Assembly (NCBI RefSeq): GCF_900109605.1
Contig: NZ_FOAM01000021.1
Span: 1-64,000, forward strand
DNA length: 64,000 nucleotides
From: Xaviernesmea oryzae
GTDB taxonomy: Bacteria > Pseudomonadota > Alphaproteobacteria > Rhizobiales > Rhizobiaceae
Direction of reading: 5' to 3'
Shown here: piece after piece, positions 26,232 to 35,037 of the stretch
Numbering within the stretch: the first letter of the stretch is position 1
Layout: each line of letters starts with the position of its first letter
Position numbers and translations under genes: made by a program
Notes under the pieces: model-generated
Seen by the model: the letters and a program-made list of their open reading frames with translations, nothing else
What the model was told of the DNA's origin: nothing
The model's database searches: none

Positions 26232-26317
26232 TCCACCCCGTATGCTGACAGACTGCCGCCGATTGCGGTGCGTGATGGCCTTTGCGCCGTCTGTCGCCCG
26301 CGCGCGAGGAGCCTTCC

Positions 26318-27250
26318 ATGTCCCACCCCGAAGCCGTGCGATCCGGCGCCGCGAGAAAGCCCGCAATGCGCCGCTTTGCCGATGCGGCCGAGCCCTGGTT
26401 TTATGCCGCGCCGGTGCTGACGCTGATCGTCGCCGTGATGCTGGTGCCGCTTCTTCTCGGCCTGTCCTACGCGTTCCGGGACATTCAGCTGCTCAATCCC
26501 TTCTCCGGCGCCTTTATCGGCTTGGAGCATTTCAAGACGCTTGCGCGCGACGATGCCTTCTATCGCGCGCTGAAGAACACGTTGTGGTGGACCGGCGCCT
26601 CGGTCTTTCTTCAATTCGCCTTAGGTCTCGTGCTGGCGCTCTTGCTCGACAAGCCCTTTCCCGGACGTGGTCTTGCACAGGCGCTGGTTTTTCTTCCCTG
26701 GGCGGTGCCCACCTTTCTCGCCGGTCTCAACTGGGCCTGGCTCTTCAATCCGGTGATTGGCCCGCTGCCGCATTGGATGGCGGCACTGGGGATCCTTTCG
26801 GCGCCTGACAACATCCTCGCCGATCCGCATCTCGCCATGTGGGGGCCGATCATCGCCAATGTCTGGTGGGGCATTCCCTTCTTCGCCATCACCCTGCTTG
26901 CCGCGCTCCAGGCCATTCCGCGCGATATCTACGAGGCGGCGGCCATCGACGGGGCAGGACCGCTGCAGCGGTTTTTGTCGATCACCCTGCCGTTTCTCGC
27001 GCCCACCATCGCCATCACGATTCTGCTCAGAACCGTCTGGATCGCCAATTTCGCCGATCTCATCATCGTCATGACCAATGGCGGTCCGGCCGACCGCACC
27101 CAGATCGTCGCGAGCTATATTTTCACCCAGGCGTTCCGCCGGCTCGACTTCGGCTATGCCTCGGCCATCGCGCTCGTTCTCCTGGTCCTGCTGCTGGCCT
27201 ATTCGATGCTGATCGTCGTGATCCGCCAGCGCCTGATCGAGAAGGATTGA
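26318..27250 (+). CDS. ABC transporter permease (MalF/UgpA-like)
   Basis: 310 residues from the ATG at 26318, with GAGGAG before it; upstream codons back to 26282 lack a site. Six helices of the BPD_transp_1 sugar class. The EAA loop is YEAAAIDGAGPLQRFLSITLPFLAPT, and GGPADRTQIVASYIF is the conserved late periplasmic block. First of two permeases; the next starts 4 bases after its stop. Confidence 0.9.
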   Translation: MSHPEAVRSGAARKPAMRRFADAAEPWFYAAPVLTLIVAVMLVPLLLGLSYAFRDIQLLNPFSGAFIGLEHFKTLARDDAFYRALKNTLWWTGASVFLQFALGLVLALLLDKPFPGRGLAQALVFLPWAVPTFLAGLNWAWLFNPVIGPLPHWMAALGILSAPDNILADPHLAMWGPIIANVWWGIPFFAITLLAALQAIPRDIYEAAAIDGAGPLQRFLSITLPFLAPTIAITILLRTVWIANFADLIIVMTNGGPADRTQIVASYIFTQAFRRLDFGYASAIALVLLVLLLAYSMLIVVIRQRLIEKD

Positions 27251-27254
27251 CCCC

Positions 27255-28085
27255 GTGACCGGCAGAATCCTCATGACCATCGCGCACCGCGCGGCCATTC
27301 TCGCATATATCGTCTTCGCGCTGTTTCCGCTGTTCTGGCTGTTGAAGGTATCGGTCACGCCCAACGATCTTCTCTACAGCGAAGGCGTTCGCTTGTGGCC
27401 ATCGCATACGACCTTCGAACACTATCGCTTTGTCATCGAAAACAGCGCCTTTCCGACCTTCTTCAAGAACAGCCTGATTGTGGCCTGCTCCACGTCGGTT
27501 GCCGTCACGGTGCTTTCGTCGCTGGCTGGCTATGCCCTGTCCCGTTTCCGCTTTCGGGGCAAATACGCCATCGTGGCCTTGATGCTGATCACCCAAATGT
27601 TTCCACTGGTCATGCTGGTGGCGCCGATCTTCAAGATGCTGTCGCCACTCGGCCTGACCAACAGCCTGACGGGCCTTGTGATCGTCTATACCGCCTTCAA
27701 CGTTCCCTTCGCGACCTTCCTGATGCAGTCCTTCTTCGACGGTATCCCTAAGGATCTGGAGGAAGCGGCGATGATCGACGGGGCGAGCCGCTTCATCGCC
27801 TTCCGGCAAATCATTCTCCCGCTGACGCTGCCCGGCATCGCCGCCACGCTCGGTTTCGTCTTCACCGCGGCCTGGAGCGAGCTTCTTTTCGCGCTGATGC
27901 TGATCTCCGGCAATACGAGCGCGACCTTCCCGGTCGGGCTGCTGACCTTCGTGTCGAAGTTCTCCGTCGATTTCGGGCAGATGATGGCGGCGGGCGTCAT
28001 GGCGCTGATCCCGGCCTGCCTGTTCTTCCTGCTCATTCAACGCTATCTCGTGCAAGGCCTGACGGCCGGCGCCGTGAAAGGTTAG
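27255..28085 (+). CDS. ABC transporter permease (MalG/UgpE-like)
   Basis: 276 residues from a GTG at 27255; an in-frame ATG at 27273 is an alternative. MalG features: NSLIVACSTSVAVTVLSSLAGYALSRFRFRGK, EAA loop LEEAAMIDGASRFIAFRQIILPLTLPGI, and the family tail QRYLVQGLTAGAVKG. Works with the 26318 permease. Stop lies 4 bases from the ATPase start, so the genes are tightly coupled. Confidence 0.9.
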   Translation: MTGRILMTIAHRAAILAYIVFALFPLFWLLKVSVTPNDLLYSEGVRLWPSHTTFEHYRFVIENSAFPTFFKNSLIVACSTSVAVTVLSSLAGYALSRFRFRGKYAIVALMLITQMFPLVMLVAPIFKMLSPLGLTNSLTGLVIVYTAFNVPFATFLMQSFFDGIPKDLEEAAMIDGASRFIAFRQIILPLTLPGIAATLGFVFTAAWSELLFALMLISGNTSATFPVGLLTFVSKFSVDFGQMMAAGVMALIPACLFFLLIQRYLVQGLTAGAVKG

Positions 28086-28089
28086 TCTC

Positions 28090-29163
28090 ATGGCATCCAT
28101 CGCGCTCAGCCGCGTCGGCAAATCCTTCGGCACCCATTCGGTTCTCAGCGAGGTCGATCTCGACATCAAGGACGGTGAATTCGTCGTGCTCGTCGGCCCC
28201 TCGGGTTGCGGCAAATCCACCTTGCTGCGCATGATCGCGGGGCTGGAGGACATCACCTCGGGCACGCTCACCATCGACGGGCAGCGCGTCAACGACCTGA
28301 AGCCAAAGGACCGCGACATCGCGATGGTCTTCCAGTCCTATGCGCTTTATCCGCATATGAATGTCGCCGACAACATGAGCTACAGCCTGCGCCTGCGCCG
28401 CCGCTCGAAGGAGGTCATCGCCGCCGCCGTCAGCGCCGCCTCCGGGAAGCTCGGCCTCGATCCCTATCTGGAGCGCCGGCCTAAGGCGCTGTCCGGCGGA
28501 CAACGCCAGCGCGTCGCCATGGGGCGCGCCATCGTGCGCAAGCCGAAGGCCTTTCTCTTCGACGAGCCGCTCTCCAATCTCGACGCCCGGCTGCGCGAGC
28601 AGATGCGCGCCGAGATCAAGCGCCTGCATGCCGAACTCGGCGCGACCTCGGTCTATGTGACCCATGATCAGATCGAAGCCATGACGCTCGCCTCGCGGAT
28701 CGTGGCGATGAATGCCGGCTCCGTGCAGCAGATTGGTGCGCCGCTCGACCTCTACGACCGACCCGCAAACCTGTTCGTGGCCGGCTTCATCGGTTCGCCA
28801 GGCATGAATTTCCTGGAGGGACGCTGCGAGCAGGGACCTGAGAACAGCACGGTGGTTCTCTCCAGGGGCTACAGGCTTCCGCTCTCGGTCCGCATTCCCG
28901 CAGCCGATGGTGAGACCGTAACACTCGGCATTCGCCCTGAGCATGTGACGGTCGCGCCAGACGGCCAGATCGACGCCGCGGTCGAGCTGGTGGAGCCGAC
29001 CGGCCTTGGCATCATTCTCCATCTCATCGTTCACGGCGAAAGTTTCAAACTGTTCACGACCGACCGCGCGCTCCTCCAGCCTCAAGCCACGCTACGGATC
29101 AATCTGCCCAAAGAGCGGCTGCATGTCTTCGACCAGAGCGGAAACCGACTGGCGGTCATGTAA
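28090..29163 (+). CDS. ABC transporter ATPase (MalK/UgpC-like)
   Basis: 357 residues. Walker A GPSGCGKST, Q-loop MVFQSYALYPHMNV, signature LSGGQRQRVAMGRAI, Walker B AFLFDEPLSNLDA, switch VTHDQIEA. The C-terminal 120 residues form the TOBE/OB regulatory domain (VTLGIRPEHVTV, ...LHVFDQSGNRL). Completes a MalEFGK-type importer of the 23-29 kb operon. No intrinsic terminator was recognised after it. Confidence 0.93.
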   Translation: MASIALSRVGKSFGTHSVLSEVDLDIKDGEFVVLVGPSGCGKSTLLRMIAGLEDITSGTLTIDGQRVNDLKPKDRDIAMVFQSYALYPHMNVADNMSYSLRLRRRSKEVIAAAVSAASGKLGLDPYLERRPKALSGGQRQRVAMGRAIVRKPKAFLFDEPLSNLDARLREQMRAEIKRLHAELGATSVYVTHDQIEAMTLASRIVAMNAGSVQQIGAPLDLYDRPANLFVAGFIGSPGMNFLEGRCEQGPENSTVVLSRGYRLPLSVRIPAADGETVTLGIRPEHVTVAPDGQIDAAVELVEPTGLGIILHLIVHGESFKLFTTDRALLQPQATLRINLPKERLHVFDQSGNRLAVM

Positions 29164-29238
29164 GTCAGGAGGCCGGAACAAACGGCAGTCTAGTCGCAAA
29201 CGCGGACCATGTCAGCGGCTCACCATCTGAGCCGTCGG

Positions 29239-30165
29239 TCACTCGGCCCATTCCGGGTCGGTGGTAAAGGCAATTGTGAGCCAGCGATCGGGGCTCGCCT
29301 CGCCCAGCGCATCGCCGATTTCGTCGCGCAGGGCGTCCCATTCTTCCAGACGCTTGGCTGGCCAGTCTTTCGGTACGATGAAATAGAGCTCGATCTGCCG
29401 GCCGCGGCCGACCTTGGCGACATAGGCGCGGTAGGAGAGGAAGCCGTGGCGCTGGACCACCGCGCTCGCCACCTCGTCCACATGGCGCTTGAGGTCCAGC
29501 GGCGTGACCAGCAAGATGTCAGCCAAGGCCTGGCGGACAGTGGAAAAGGGCATGGGCAGGATGACGAGGCTGACCAGGCCGAGGGCCACTGGGTCGATAT
29601 AGGGCGCGATCCAGGCGCGGTCGCTGCCTTCGACCAGCGCGCCGATGATGAAGGCCAGGAGGAAGGCGGCCGTGAGCGCCGCCGACATGATCCAGGCCTT
29701 GACATCGAGCGCCACCAGGTCTGACCGGATGGTGCGATTGGCCCGCTGTGCGAAAAAGGCCATGACAAGCGTGATCGCCAGGGTCGCGACGGCATAGATG
29801 ATCGCCTGCCCGAAGGCGAGCTCCCGTCCACCGGTCATCACGCTGCCCACGGCATTGATCAGCCCATAGATCGCCGCCGTCATCAGCATCAGCCCATTCA
29901 GCGCCAGCACCATCGGCTCCAGATGCCAGAAACCGACGGTGAAGCGATCCGCCAGCTTGCCGGTGGCGGGGCCGCTGACGGCGGCGGCGGCAATCAGCCG
30001 GGAAACAAGCAGGGCAACGAGGGTCATGGTCGCGTCGGTGAGCGCGTAAATGCCGTCGAAGACGATGGCGAAAGAGCCGGACAGCAGGCCGAAGACGATG
30101 CCAACGGCGGCGACCAGCACCGTCATCGCCACCGACATCCGCAACACCGCCTGCTCCGTCTGCAC
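29239..30165 (-). CDS. Cation diffusion facilitator (CDF) family transporter
   Basis: 308 residues from a GTG at 30165 with AGGAGG five bases upstream; the ATG two bases away is out of frame. Six membrane segments: the second carries FDGIYALTDATMTLVALLVSRL, equivalent to the metal-site helix, and VALDVKAWIMSAALTAAFLLAFIIGAL is the fifth. CDF proteins exchange divalent metals (Zn, Mn, Fe, Co or others) for protons across the inner membrane. The C-terminal cytoplasmic part (LVTPLDLKRHVDEVASAVVQRHGF onward) is a ferredoxin-like CDF domain. The usual HxxxD/DxxxD sites read D-x6-D here, so metal choice is unclear. Stands alone between unrelated operons. Confidence 0.82.
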   Translation of the reverse strand: MQTEQAVLRMSVAMTVLVAAVGIVFGLLSGSFAIVFDGIYALTDATMTLVALLVSRLIAAAAVSGPATGKLADRFTVGFWHLEPMVLALNGLMLMTAAIYGLINAVGSVMTGGRELAFGQAIIYAVATLAITLVMAFFAQRANRTIRSDLVALDVKAWIMSAALTAAFLLAFIIGALVEGSDRAWIAPYIDPVALGLVSLVILPMPFSTVRQALADILLVTPLDLKRHVDEVASAVVQRHGFLSYRAYVAKVGRGRQIELYFIVPKDWPAKRLEEWDALRDEIGDALGEASPDRWLTIAFTTDPEWAE

Positions 30166-30378
30166 ATCAGCCTCCTATCGCCGCTCGCGCACGCTCCCGT
30201 CTTGCGCATGTAGCGCATCCGGCCGCCAGAGTGAAACCGGGATTGAATAAGGCGTTTGACAGGAAGCGTGACAGACGCGCGACCCAGGTTTCCTGCCGCC
30301 TCTAGGGAGGTCAGGGAAGCATTGGTCGAGACATGGGCATCGATCTTCCAGCCGCCCCATTGAAAGCCGATTTCTCGA

Positions 30379-31380
30379 TCAGGCGCCGCAGGATCGTCTG
30401 ACTACCAGGCTGCAGGGCAGGCGGGTGATGCCGGGTTCGACCGGCAGCCCGCGCGTCAGATCGAGCATGGCCAGGCCGGCGCGGCGGCCCAGTTCCTTCA
30501 GTTCCATGTCGATGGTCGTCAGGGGCGGGCGGGTCTGCGTGGCGATCACCCGCCAATTGTCGAAGCCGACAACGGCCACGTCCTCGGGCACTTTCAGCCC
30601 GCGATCGCGCAGGGCATCGATGACGCCGCGTGCGATTTCGTCGCTGCCGCAGAAGATCGCCTCCGGCAGGTCCCCTCCGCGCTCCATCACCAGGCGCACG
30701 GCCTCGTGGCCCCATTCCTCCGTCCATTCGCCGAACAGCACATCCAGTTCAGCGCCTGCGAGATCGCGATAGGTCTCGGCGCGAAGCTGGGCGGCCAGGT
30801 AGTCTTCGAGCCCGGTGATGTGGAGGATGCGGCGGTAGCCGCGATCCAGGAGATGCTGAACGGCCAGCCGGGCGCCCTGTGCATCGTCTGGAATAAAGGT
30901 AGGAGCCGTCGGTGGTCCGATTGCGAAGGCGTAGACCACCGGTATCGCCAGCCGGGTGAGGTCGATGGGCGGCGTCAGGTCCGCCCGTGTGGCGGTGAAG
31001 ATAATGCCATCCACCTGCTTGTCGAGCAGCGCTTCGAGATGCAATTGCGCCAGGCGCGGATCGTTATTGGTGGCGCAGAGAAAGGCGGATACGCCATGGT
31101 CGACCAGCGCTTCCGAGACGCCTGCCGTCATGGGCAGGGTCAGGCGGCCATAGGTGTCGTTGGTGATGATGCCGATCGAATGGCTGCGCTTGGTCAAAAG
31201 GCTGCGCGCCAGCGCATTCGGGCGAAAGCCGATCTGCTCCGCAATGCGGCGCACCTTCTCCCGTGTCTCGGGATTGGTCCGTCCGATGCCGTTCAGCGCG
31301 TTGGACGCCGTGGAAATACTAACCCCGGCCGCCTTGGCGACATCGCGGATCGTGCGTCTGCGGGGCGGTTCCTCGCTCAC
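30379..31380 (-). CDS. LacI-family regulator of the arabinofuranosidase-ABC operon
   Basis: 333 residues from a GTG at 31380 with GGAGAG upstream. Helix-turn-helix and hinge: TIRDVAKAAGVSISTASNALNGIGRTNPETREKVRRIAEQIGFRPNALARSLLTKRS. Effector domain follows: IGIITNDTYGRLTLPMTAGVSEALVDHG, then VVGFDNWRVIATQTRPPLTTIDME near the end. Divergent from the sugar ABC and GH127 operon beginning at 31674, with two operator-like repeats in the gap. The likely inducer is L-arabinose or an arabinofuranoside. Confidence 0.92.
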   Translation of the reverse strand: MSEEPPRRRTIRDVAKAAGVSISTASNALNGIGRTNPETREKVRRIAEQIGFRPNALARSLLTKRSHSIGIITNDTYGRLTLPMTAGVSEALVDHGVSAFLCATNNDPRLAQLHLEALLDKQVDGIIFTATRADLTPPIDLTRLAIPVVYAFAIGPPTAPTFIPDDAQGARLAVQHLLDRGYRRILHITGLEDYLAAQLRAETYRDLAGAELDVLFGEWTEEWGHEAVRLVMERGGDLPEAIFCGSDEIARGVIDALRDRGLKVPEDVAVVGFDNWRVIATQTRPPLTTIDMELKELGRRAGLAMLDLTRGLPVEPGITRLPCSLVVRRSCGA

Positions 31381-31512
31381 AGTCTTGCTCTCCGGCTCCG
31401 TTTCGCTGTGCGCATTTGCTCTGCTCGATGACGCGTCAATGAAGGTGTTGCGCAGGCGTGAGGCTTCGGCGTCCCTTGCTGCATCTGCGTCTTCATAACC
31501 TGGTTTTACCAG

Positions 31513-31563
31513 TTGATAAAAGCTTTTAGCAAAAAATATCCGTGTTGATAAAAGGTTTTAGCA
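31513..31563. promoter_or_regulatory. Pair of LacI-type operators
   Basis: TTGATAAAAGCTTTTAGCA (31513-31531) contains the perfect palindrome TAAAAGCTTTTA. TTGATAAAAGGTTTTAGCA (31545-31563) differs at one base. Their centres are 32 bases apart, about three helical turns, in the gap between the LacI-type gene and the sugar operon. Confidence 0.65.
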
Positions 31564-31673
31564 GAATCTGTGTTTCTGTGTGTGTCCATCATGTCGACAG
31601 CTGGAAATTTCTCGATTACCGTTGCTTTACGTCATTCGCAGCCGACTGACGGCAATCAAAAGAGGGAACGATT

Positions 31674-32930
31674 ATGCTCAAGATCCGCTGGGCGCTTGCC
31701 GCGCTTTCGCTTGCCGCCAGCACGGCGCTCGCATCCACCTCTGCCCATGCCACGGATGTGACGCTGTGGGTGCGCACCTCCTCCGGCGCCGTCCTGCAGG
31801 GGCTGGCCGACCACTACAACGCCAAGCACAGCGACAAGATCACGGTGACGCAGATCACCGCCGAGCAGATGGTGCCGAAGCTGGGCGCCGCCATTGCCGG
31901 CGGCGAGCCGCCGGATGGCGCGGTGCTGGACCTGATCTATCTGCCCACCTTTGCCGCCGCCGAAGGCCTTGAGGACATCACCGAGTTTGCCAAGAGCCGG
32001 TCCTATTTCCAGGCCATGAGCCCCTCGCACATCCGTCTTGCCACCTATGGCGACAAGATCTACGGCGTGCCGGCGCTGCCCGATGCCTCGATCATTGCCT
32101 ACAACACCGACCTTTTCCAGAAGGCCGGGCTCGACCCCAACAAGGCCCCCGCATCGCTCGAAGAAATCGCCGCCGATGCCAAGAAGATCACCGCGCTGGG
32201 CAATGAGACCTACGGCTTCTATTTCGTCGCCAATTCCGGCAGCTGGCTGATCTACGACTTCCTGCCGCATCTCTGGGCCGCCGGCGCCGATATTCTCAGC
32301 GAGGATGGCCGCACGGCAACGGTCGATACGCCGGCTTTCCGCGAGACGGTTGCCGCCTATCGCGACATGCAGAAGGCTGGCGCCATCCATCCCACCTCGC
32401 GCTCCGGCAATGGCAACAATGCCGTGGAAGCCTTCGCCTCCGGCAAGGTCGGCGTGCTGATGACCGGCTCCTACATCGTCAATCTTCTGACCAGCAAATA
32501 TCCTGATGTGAAATTCGCGGTCGCGCCGATCCCCGGCCCGAAGGGAGGCGTTTCGTCCTTTGCCGGTGGCGACACGCTGGCCGTAATGAAGGGCATCAGC
32601 GAGGAGAAGAAGAAAGTTCTTCTCGATTTCGTCGACTTCTACATGTCGCCGGAAGAGCAGGTCTACATCACCAAGGAATCCGGCATGCCCTCGCGCACGG
32701 ATCTCGCGGCCGATGCCTATGCCAGCTTCGACAAGCGCAATCTCGTTGCCTATGACGTCTTGTCCAAGGCCCGCACGCCCTACACCTTCTCCTCGGACGA
32801 ACTCTTCGTCAGCCGCACCGGCCCCTTCCTCAACCTGATCCAGGGCACGATCTTCGGCGACGATGTCGATGGCGCGATCAAGAAGGCGCAGGAGGACTTC
32901 ACCAAGATCCTTGAGCGGACCAACCCGTAA
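31674..32930 (+). CDS. Sugar ABC transporter periplasmic binding protein
   Basis: 418 residues with a signal peptide (LKIRWALAALSLAASTALASTSAHA, mature start near TDVTLWV). SBP_bac_1 family: ITAEQMVPKLGAAIAGGEPPDGAVLDLIYLPTFAAAEGLEDIT, YGVPALPDASIIAYNTDLFQKAGLDP and a C-terminal FLNLIQGTIFGDDVDGAIKKAQEDF. GAGGGAACG lies before the ATG. First gene of the operon with two permeases, a GH127 glycosidase and the ATPase. The likely ligands are arabinofuranose-containing oligosaccharides, inferred from the glycosidase. Confidence 0.9.
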   Translation: MLKIRWALAALSLAASTALASTSAHATDVTLWVRTSSGAVLQGLADHYNAKHSDKITVTQITAEQMVPKLGAAIAGGEPPDGAVLDLIYLPTFAAAEGLEDITEFAKSRSYFQAMSPSHIRLATYGDKIYGVPALPDASIIAYNTDLFQKAGLDPNKAPASLEEIAADAKKITALGNETYGFYFVANSGSWLIYDFLPHLWAAGADILSEDGRTATVDTPAFRETVAAYRDMQKAGAIHPTSRSGNGNNAVEAFASGKVGVLMTGSYIVNLLTSKYPDVKFAVAPIPGPKGGVSSFAGGDTLAVMKGISEEKKKVLLDFVDFYMSPEEQVYITKESGMPSRTDLAADAYASFDKRNLVAYDVLSKARTPYTFSSDELFVSRTGPFLNLIQGTIFGDDVDGAIKKAQEDFTKILERTNP

Positions 32931-32945
32931 GGTTTCGAGGATCTC

Positions 32946-32974
32946 GCCATGCTCGGGTCGGTCTCGAGCATGGC
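32946..32974 (+). other. Intercistronic hairpin after the binding-protein gene
   Basis: GCCATGCTCG (32946-32955) pairs perfectly with CGAGCATGGC (32965-32974) over a 9-base loop, 16 bases after the binding-protein stop. No T-run follows on the plus strand. Same placement as hairpins in other transporter operons of this window. Confidence 0.55.
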
Positions 32975-33090
32975 GGAGGCTTATTGCGGACGTGGTGTCT
33001 TCAGCCGTCTCGGCGGTTGTTGACGGCGCGCGGGGGCGATGTCGCTTCGCTTGCCGTCTCCGCTTCCGCAAAACCGACCCCGCGACGTCA

Positions 33091-33111
33091 TCCTCGGGCC
33101 TGATCCGAGGA
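33091..33111. repeat. Short palindromic element in the binding-protein/permease gap
   Basis: TCCTCGG (33091-33097) and CCGAGGA (33105-33111) around GCCTGAT, inside CGTCATCCTCGGGCCTGA. This string resembles short dispersed palindromic repeats common in alphaproteobacterial intergenic DNA. The gap 32931-33229 holds this, the hairpin at 32946 and no gene. Confidence 0.35.
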
Positions 33112-33229
33112 TTCACCTTGAATGTGGCACGCGCGACGGCAGTGACCGTCGCGGCAAGCAGCCTTTGCCGCCCATCCGCCGGACCCGCGATGAGGGACCG
33201 CCTGTTCATGCCCATGAAGGAGCCGGATC

Positions 33230-34168
33230 TTGGCCTTTCCCACCTCTCCAGCACCTGCGGCGCCAACGCCGGCAGCGCGGCCTCTGGCTCAGCCGGCCGA
33301 GCCGAAAGGCTGGCTCGGCCTCCTCTTCATGGCGCCAAGCCTGGTCTTCATCACCGGCCTTTTCCTGATCCCGCTCGGCATGACGCTGTGGATGAGCCTG
33401 CACAATTGGCCGCTGCTCGGCCGGGTGAAATTCATTGGGCTCGCTAATTATGCAGAGCTTGCCCATGACATGCAGCTCTGGCATTCGCTCGGCTTCACCC
33501 TGCTCTATACCGTGCTGGTCACGGCCGCGATCATGGCCGTCGCGTTGCCGCTGGCGCTGCTGGTCGACCGGCCGCTCAGGCTCGCTGGCCTGTTTCGCAC
33601 GGTCTATTTCATGCCTGTGGTCATCGGCTTCGGAGCAGCGTCCACGCTCTGGATGTGGCTCTTGAACCCCGATAGCGGCGTCTTCGCGCAATTGCTGCGC
33701 GGCGCCGGCCTGGTCGATAGCGCGCCGCGTCCGCTGGAAAGCTTCTGGCCGGCGCTTGGTGTCATCATCCTCATGGTTGTCTGGAAGACCGCTGGCTTCA
33801 CCATGGTGATCCTGCTCACCGGTCTGCAGGCCATTCCGGCCGACGTGATCGAGGCCGCCAAGATCGACGGCGCCAGCGTCTTCTCGCGCTTTCGCCGGAT
33901 CACCCTGCCGCTGATGCGCAATTCGCTGCTGCTTGCGCTGGTGCTGAACGTCACCTCGTCGATGCTCGCCTTTGACCAATTCTTCATCATCACCCAGGGC
34001 GGCCCGTCCAACAGCACGATCTCGGCGGTGTTCTCGATCTATCTCGCCTCCTTCTCCTCCTATCGACTGGGCTATGGCGCGGCCATGTCCTTCGTCCTTC
34101 TGGTCGTGCTGGTGGCAATCAGCTCGGTTCAGCTCGCCTTCCTGCGCCAGCGTCCGGAGGAATCGTGA
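33230..34168 (+). CDS. Sugar ABC transporter permease (MalF-like), TTG start
   Basis: 312 residues. The start is a TTG at 33230, supported by AAGGAG eight bases upstream; no ATG in frame precedes the first helix. Six-helix BPD_transp_1 permease: GLLFMAPSLVFITGLFLIPLGM, EAA loop IEAAKIDGASVFSRFRRITLPLMRN, and ITQGGPSNSTISAVFSIY. Overlaps the next permease by a base (TGATG context at 34166-34170). Channel subunit of the arabinofuranoside-type importer. Confidence 0.88.
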   Translation: MAFPTSPAPAAPTPAARPLAQPAEPKGWLGLLFMAPSLVFITGLFLIPLGMTLWMSLHNWPLLGRVKFIGLANYAELAHDMQLWHSLGFTLLYTVLVTAAIMAVALPLALLVDRPLRLAGLFRTVYFMPVVIGFGAASTLWMWLLNPDSGVFAQLLRGAGLVDSAPRPLESFWPALGVIILMVVWKTAGFTMVILLTGLQAIPADVIEAAKIDGASVFSRFRRITLPLMRNSLLLALVLNVTSSMLAFDQFFIITQGGPSNSTISAVFSIYLASFSSYRLGYGAAMSFVLLVVLVAISSVQLAFLRQRPEES

Positions 34169-35037
34169 TGGAGCGCATTCGCCGCATCCCTGCGCAGCAG
34201 CCCTTGTCCGAGCGCCTGTCCTTCTGGGGCTTCGCTCTGGCCGGTCTCGTTGCCGCCCTAATCTTCCTGATGCCGGTCGTCTGGTCGCTCGCCAATTCGT
34301 TCAAGCCGGCGGCTGAGGCGCTTGCCCATCCCGCCGCCTTGTTTTCCAAGAGCTTTTCGCTAGAGAATTATCGCCGGCTGGAGGGTGTGGGCGCGGGCTG
34401 GTATGTCTATGCCACCAATTCCGTGCTGATCGCACTCGGCACGGTGGCCCTGACCATCCTCGTCGCCGTTCCCGCCGGCTATGGCTTTTCCAAGTTCCGC
34501 TTTCCCGGCCAGTCGGCGCTGTTCATGATCGTCATGGCGACCATGATGATCCCGTTCCAGTCGATCCTCACGCCGCTGTTCCTGATCTTGAAATTCCTGA
34601 AGCTGCAAAACAGCCTGACCGGGCTGGTGCTGATCTATGTCACCTTCCAGCTGCCCTTCTCGATCTTTATGATGCGCAATGCCTTCGATGCGGTGCCGCG
34701 TGCGCTGATCGAGGCGGCGAGGATCGATGGTGCCTCTCAGGCGACCATCCTGCGGCGGATCATGCTGCCGATCGCCCTGCCGGGGGTCGCCACCGTCGCC
34801 ATGTTCGCCTTCCTCAATTCCTGGAACGAGTTCCTGGCGGCGCTGATCTTCCTCTCCGACCAGAACAAGTTCACCCTGCCGATCATGCTGGTGAACGTCT
34901 CCTCCGGCATTTACGGCATCATCGACTGGGGCGCGCTGCAAGCGGGCATCGCGGTGACGATGCTGCCCTGCATCCTGCTCTTCCTCGCCCTCCAGCGCTA
35001 TTACGTGCGCGGGCTGACGGCCGGCGCCGTCAAATGA
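34168..35037 (+). CDS. Sugar ABC transporter permease (MalG-like)
   Basis: 289 residues from the ATG at 34168, with GGAGG seven bases upstream (a GTG directly before it is possible). MalG features: NSVLIALGTVALTILVAVPAGYGFSKFRF, EAA loop IEAARIDGASQATILRRIMLPIALPGV, terminal QRYYVRGLTAGAVK. Its stop overlaps the glycosidase start by ATGA (35034-35037). Confidence 0.9.
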   Translation: MERIRRIPAQQPLSERLSFWGFALAGLVAALIFLMPVVWSLANSFKPAAEALAHPAALFSKSFSLENYRRLEGVGAGWYVYATNSVLIALGTVALTILVAVPAGYGFSKFRFPGQSALFMIVMATMMIPFQSILTPLFLILKFLKLQNSLTGLVLIYVTFQLPFSIFMMRNAFDAVPRALIEAARIDGASQATILRRIMLPIALPGVATVAMFAFLNSWNEFLAALIFLSDQNKFTLPIMLVNVSSGIYGIIDWGALQAGIAVTMLPCILLFLALQRYYVRGLTAGAVK

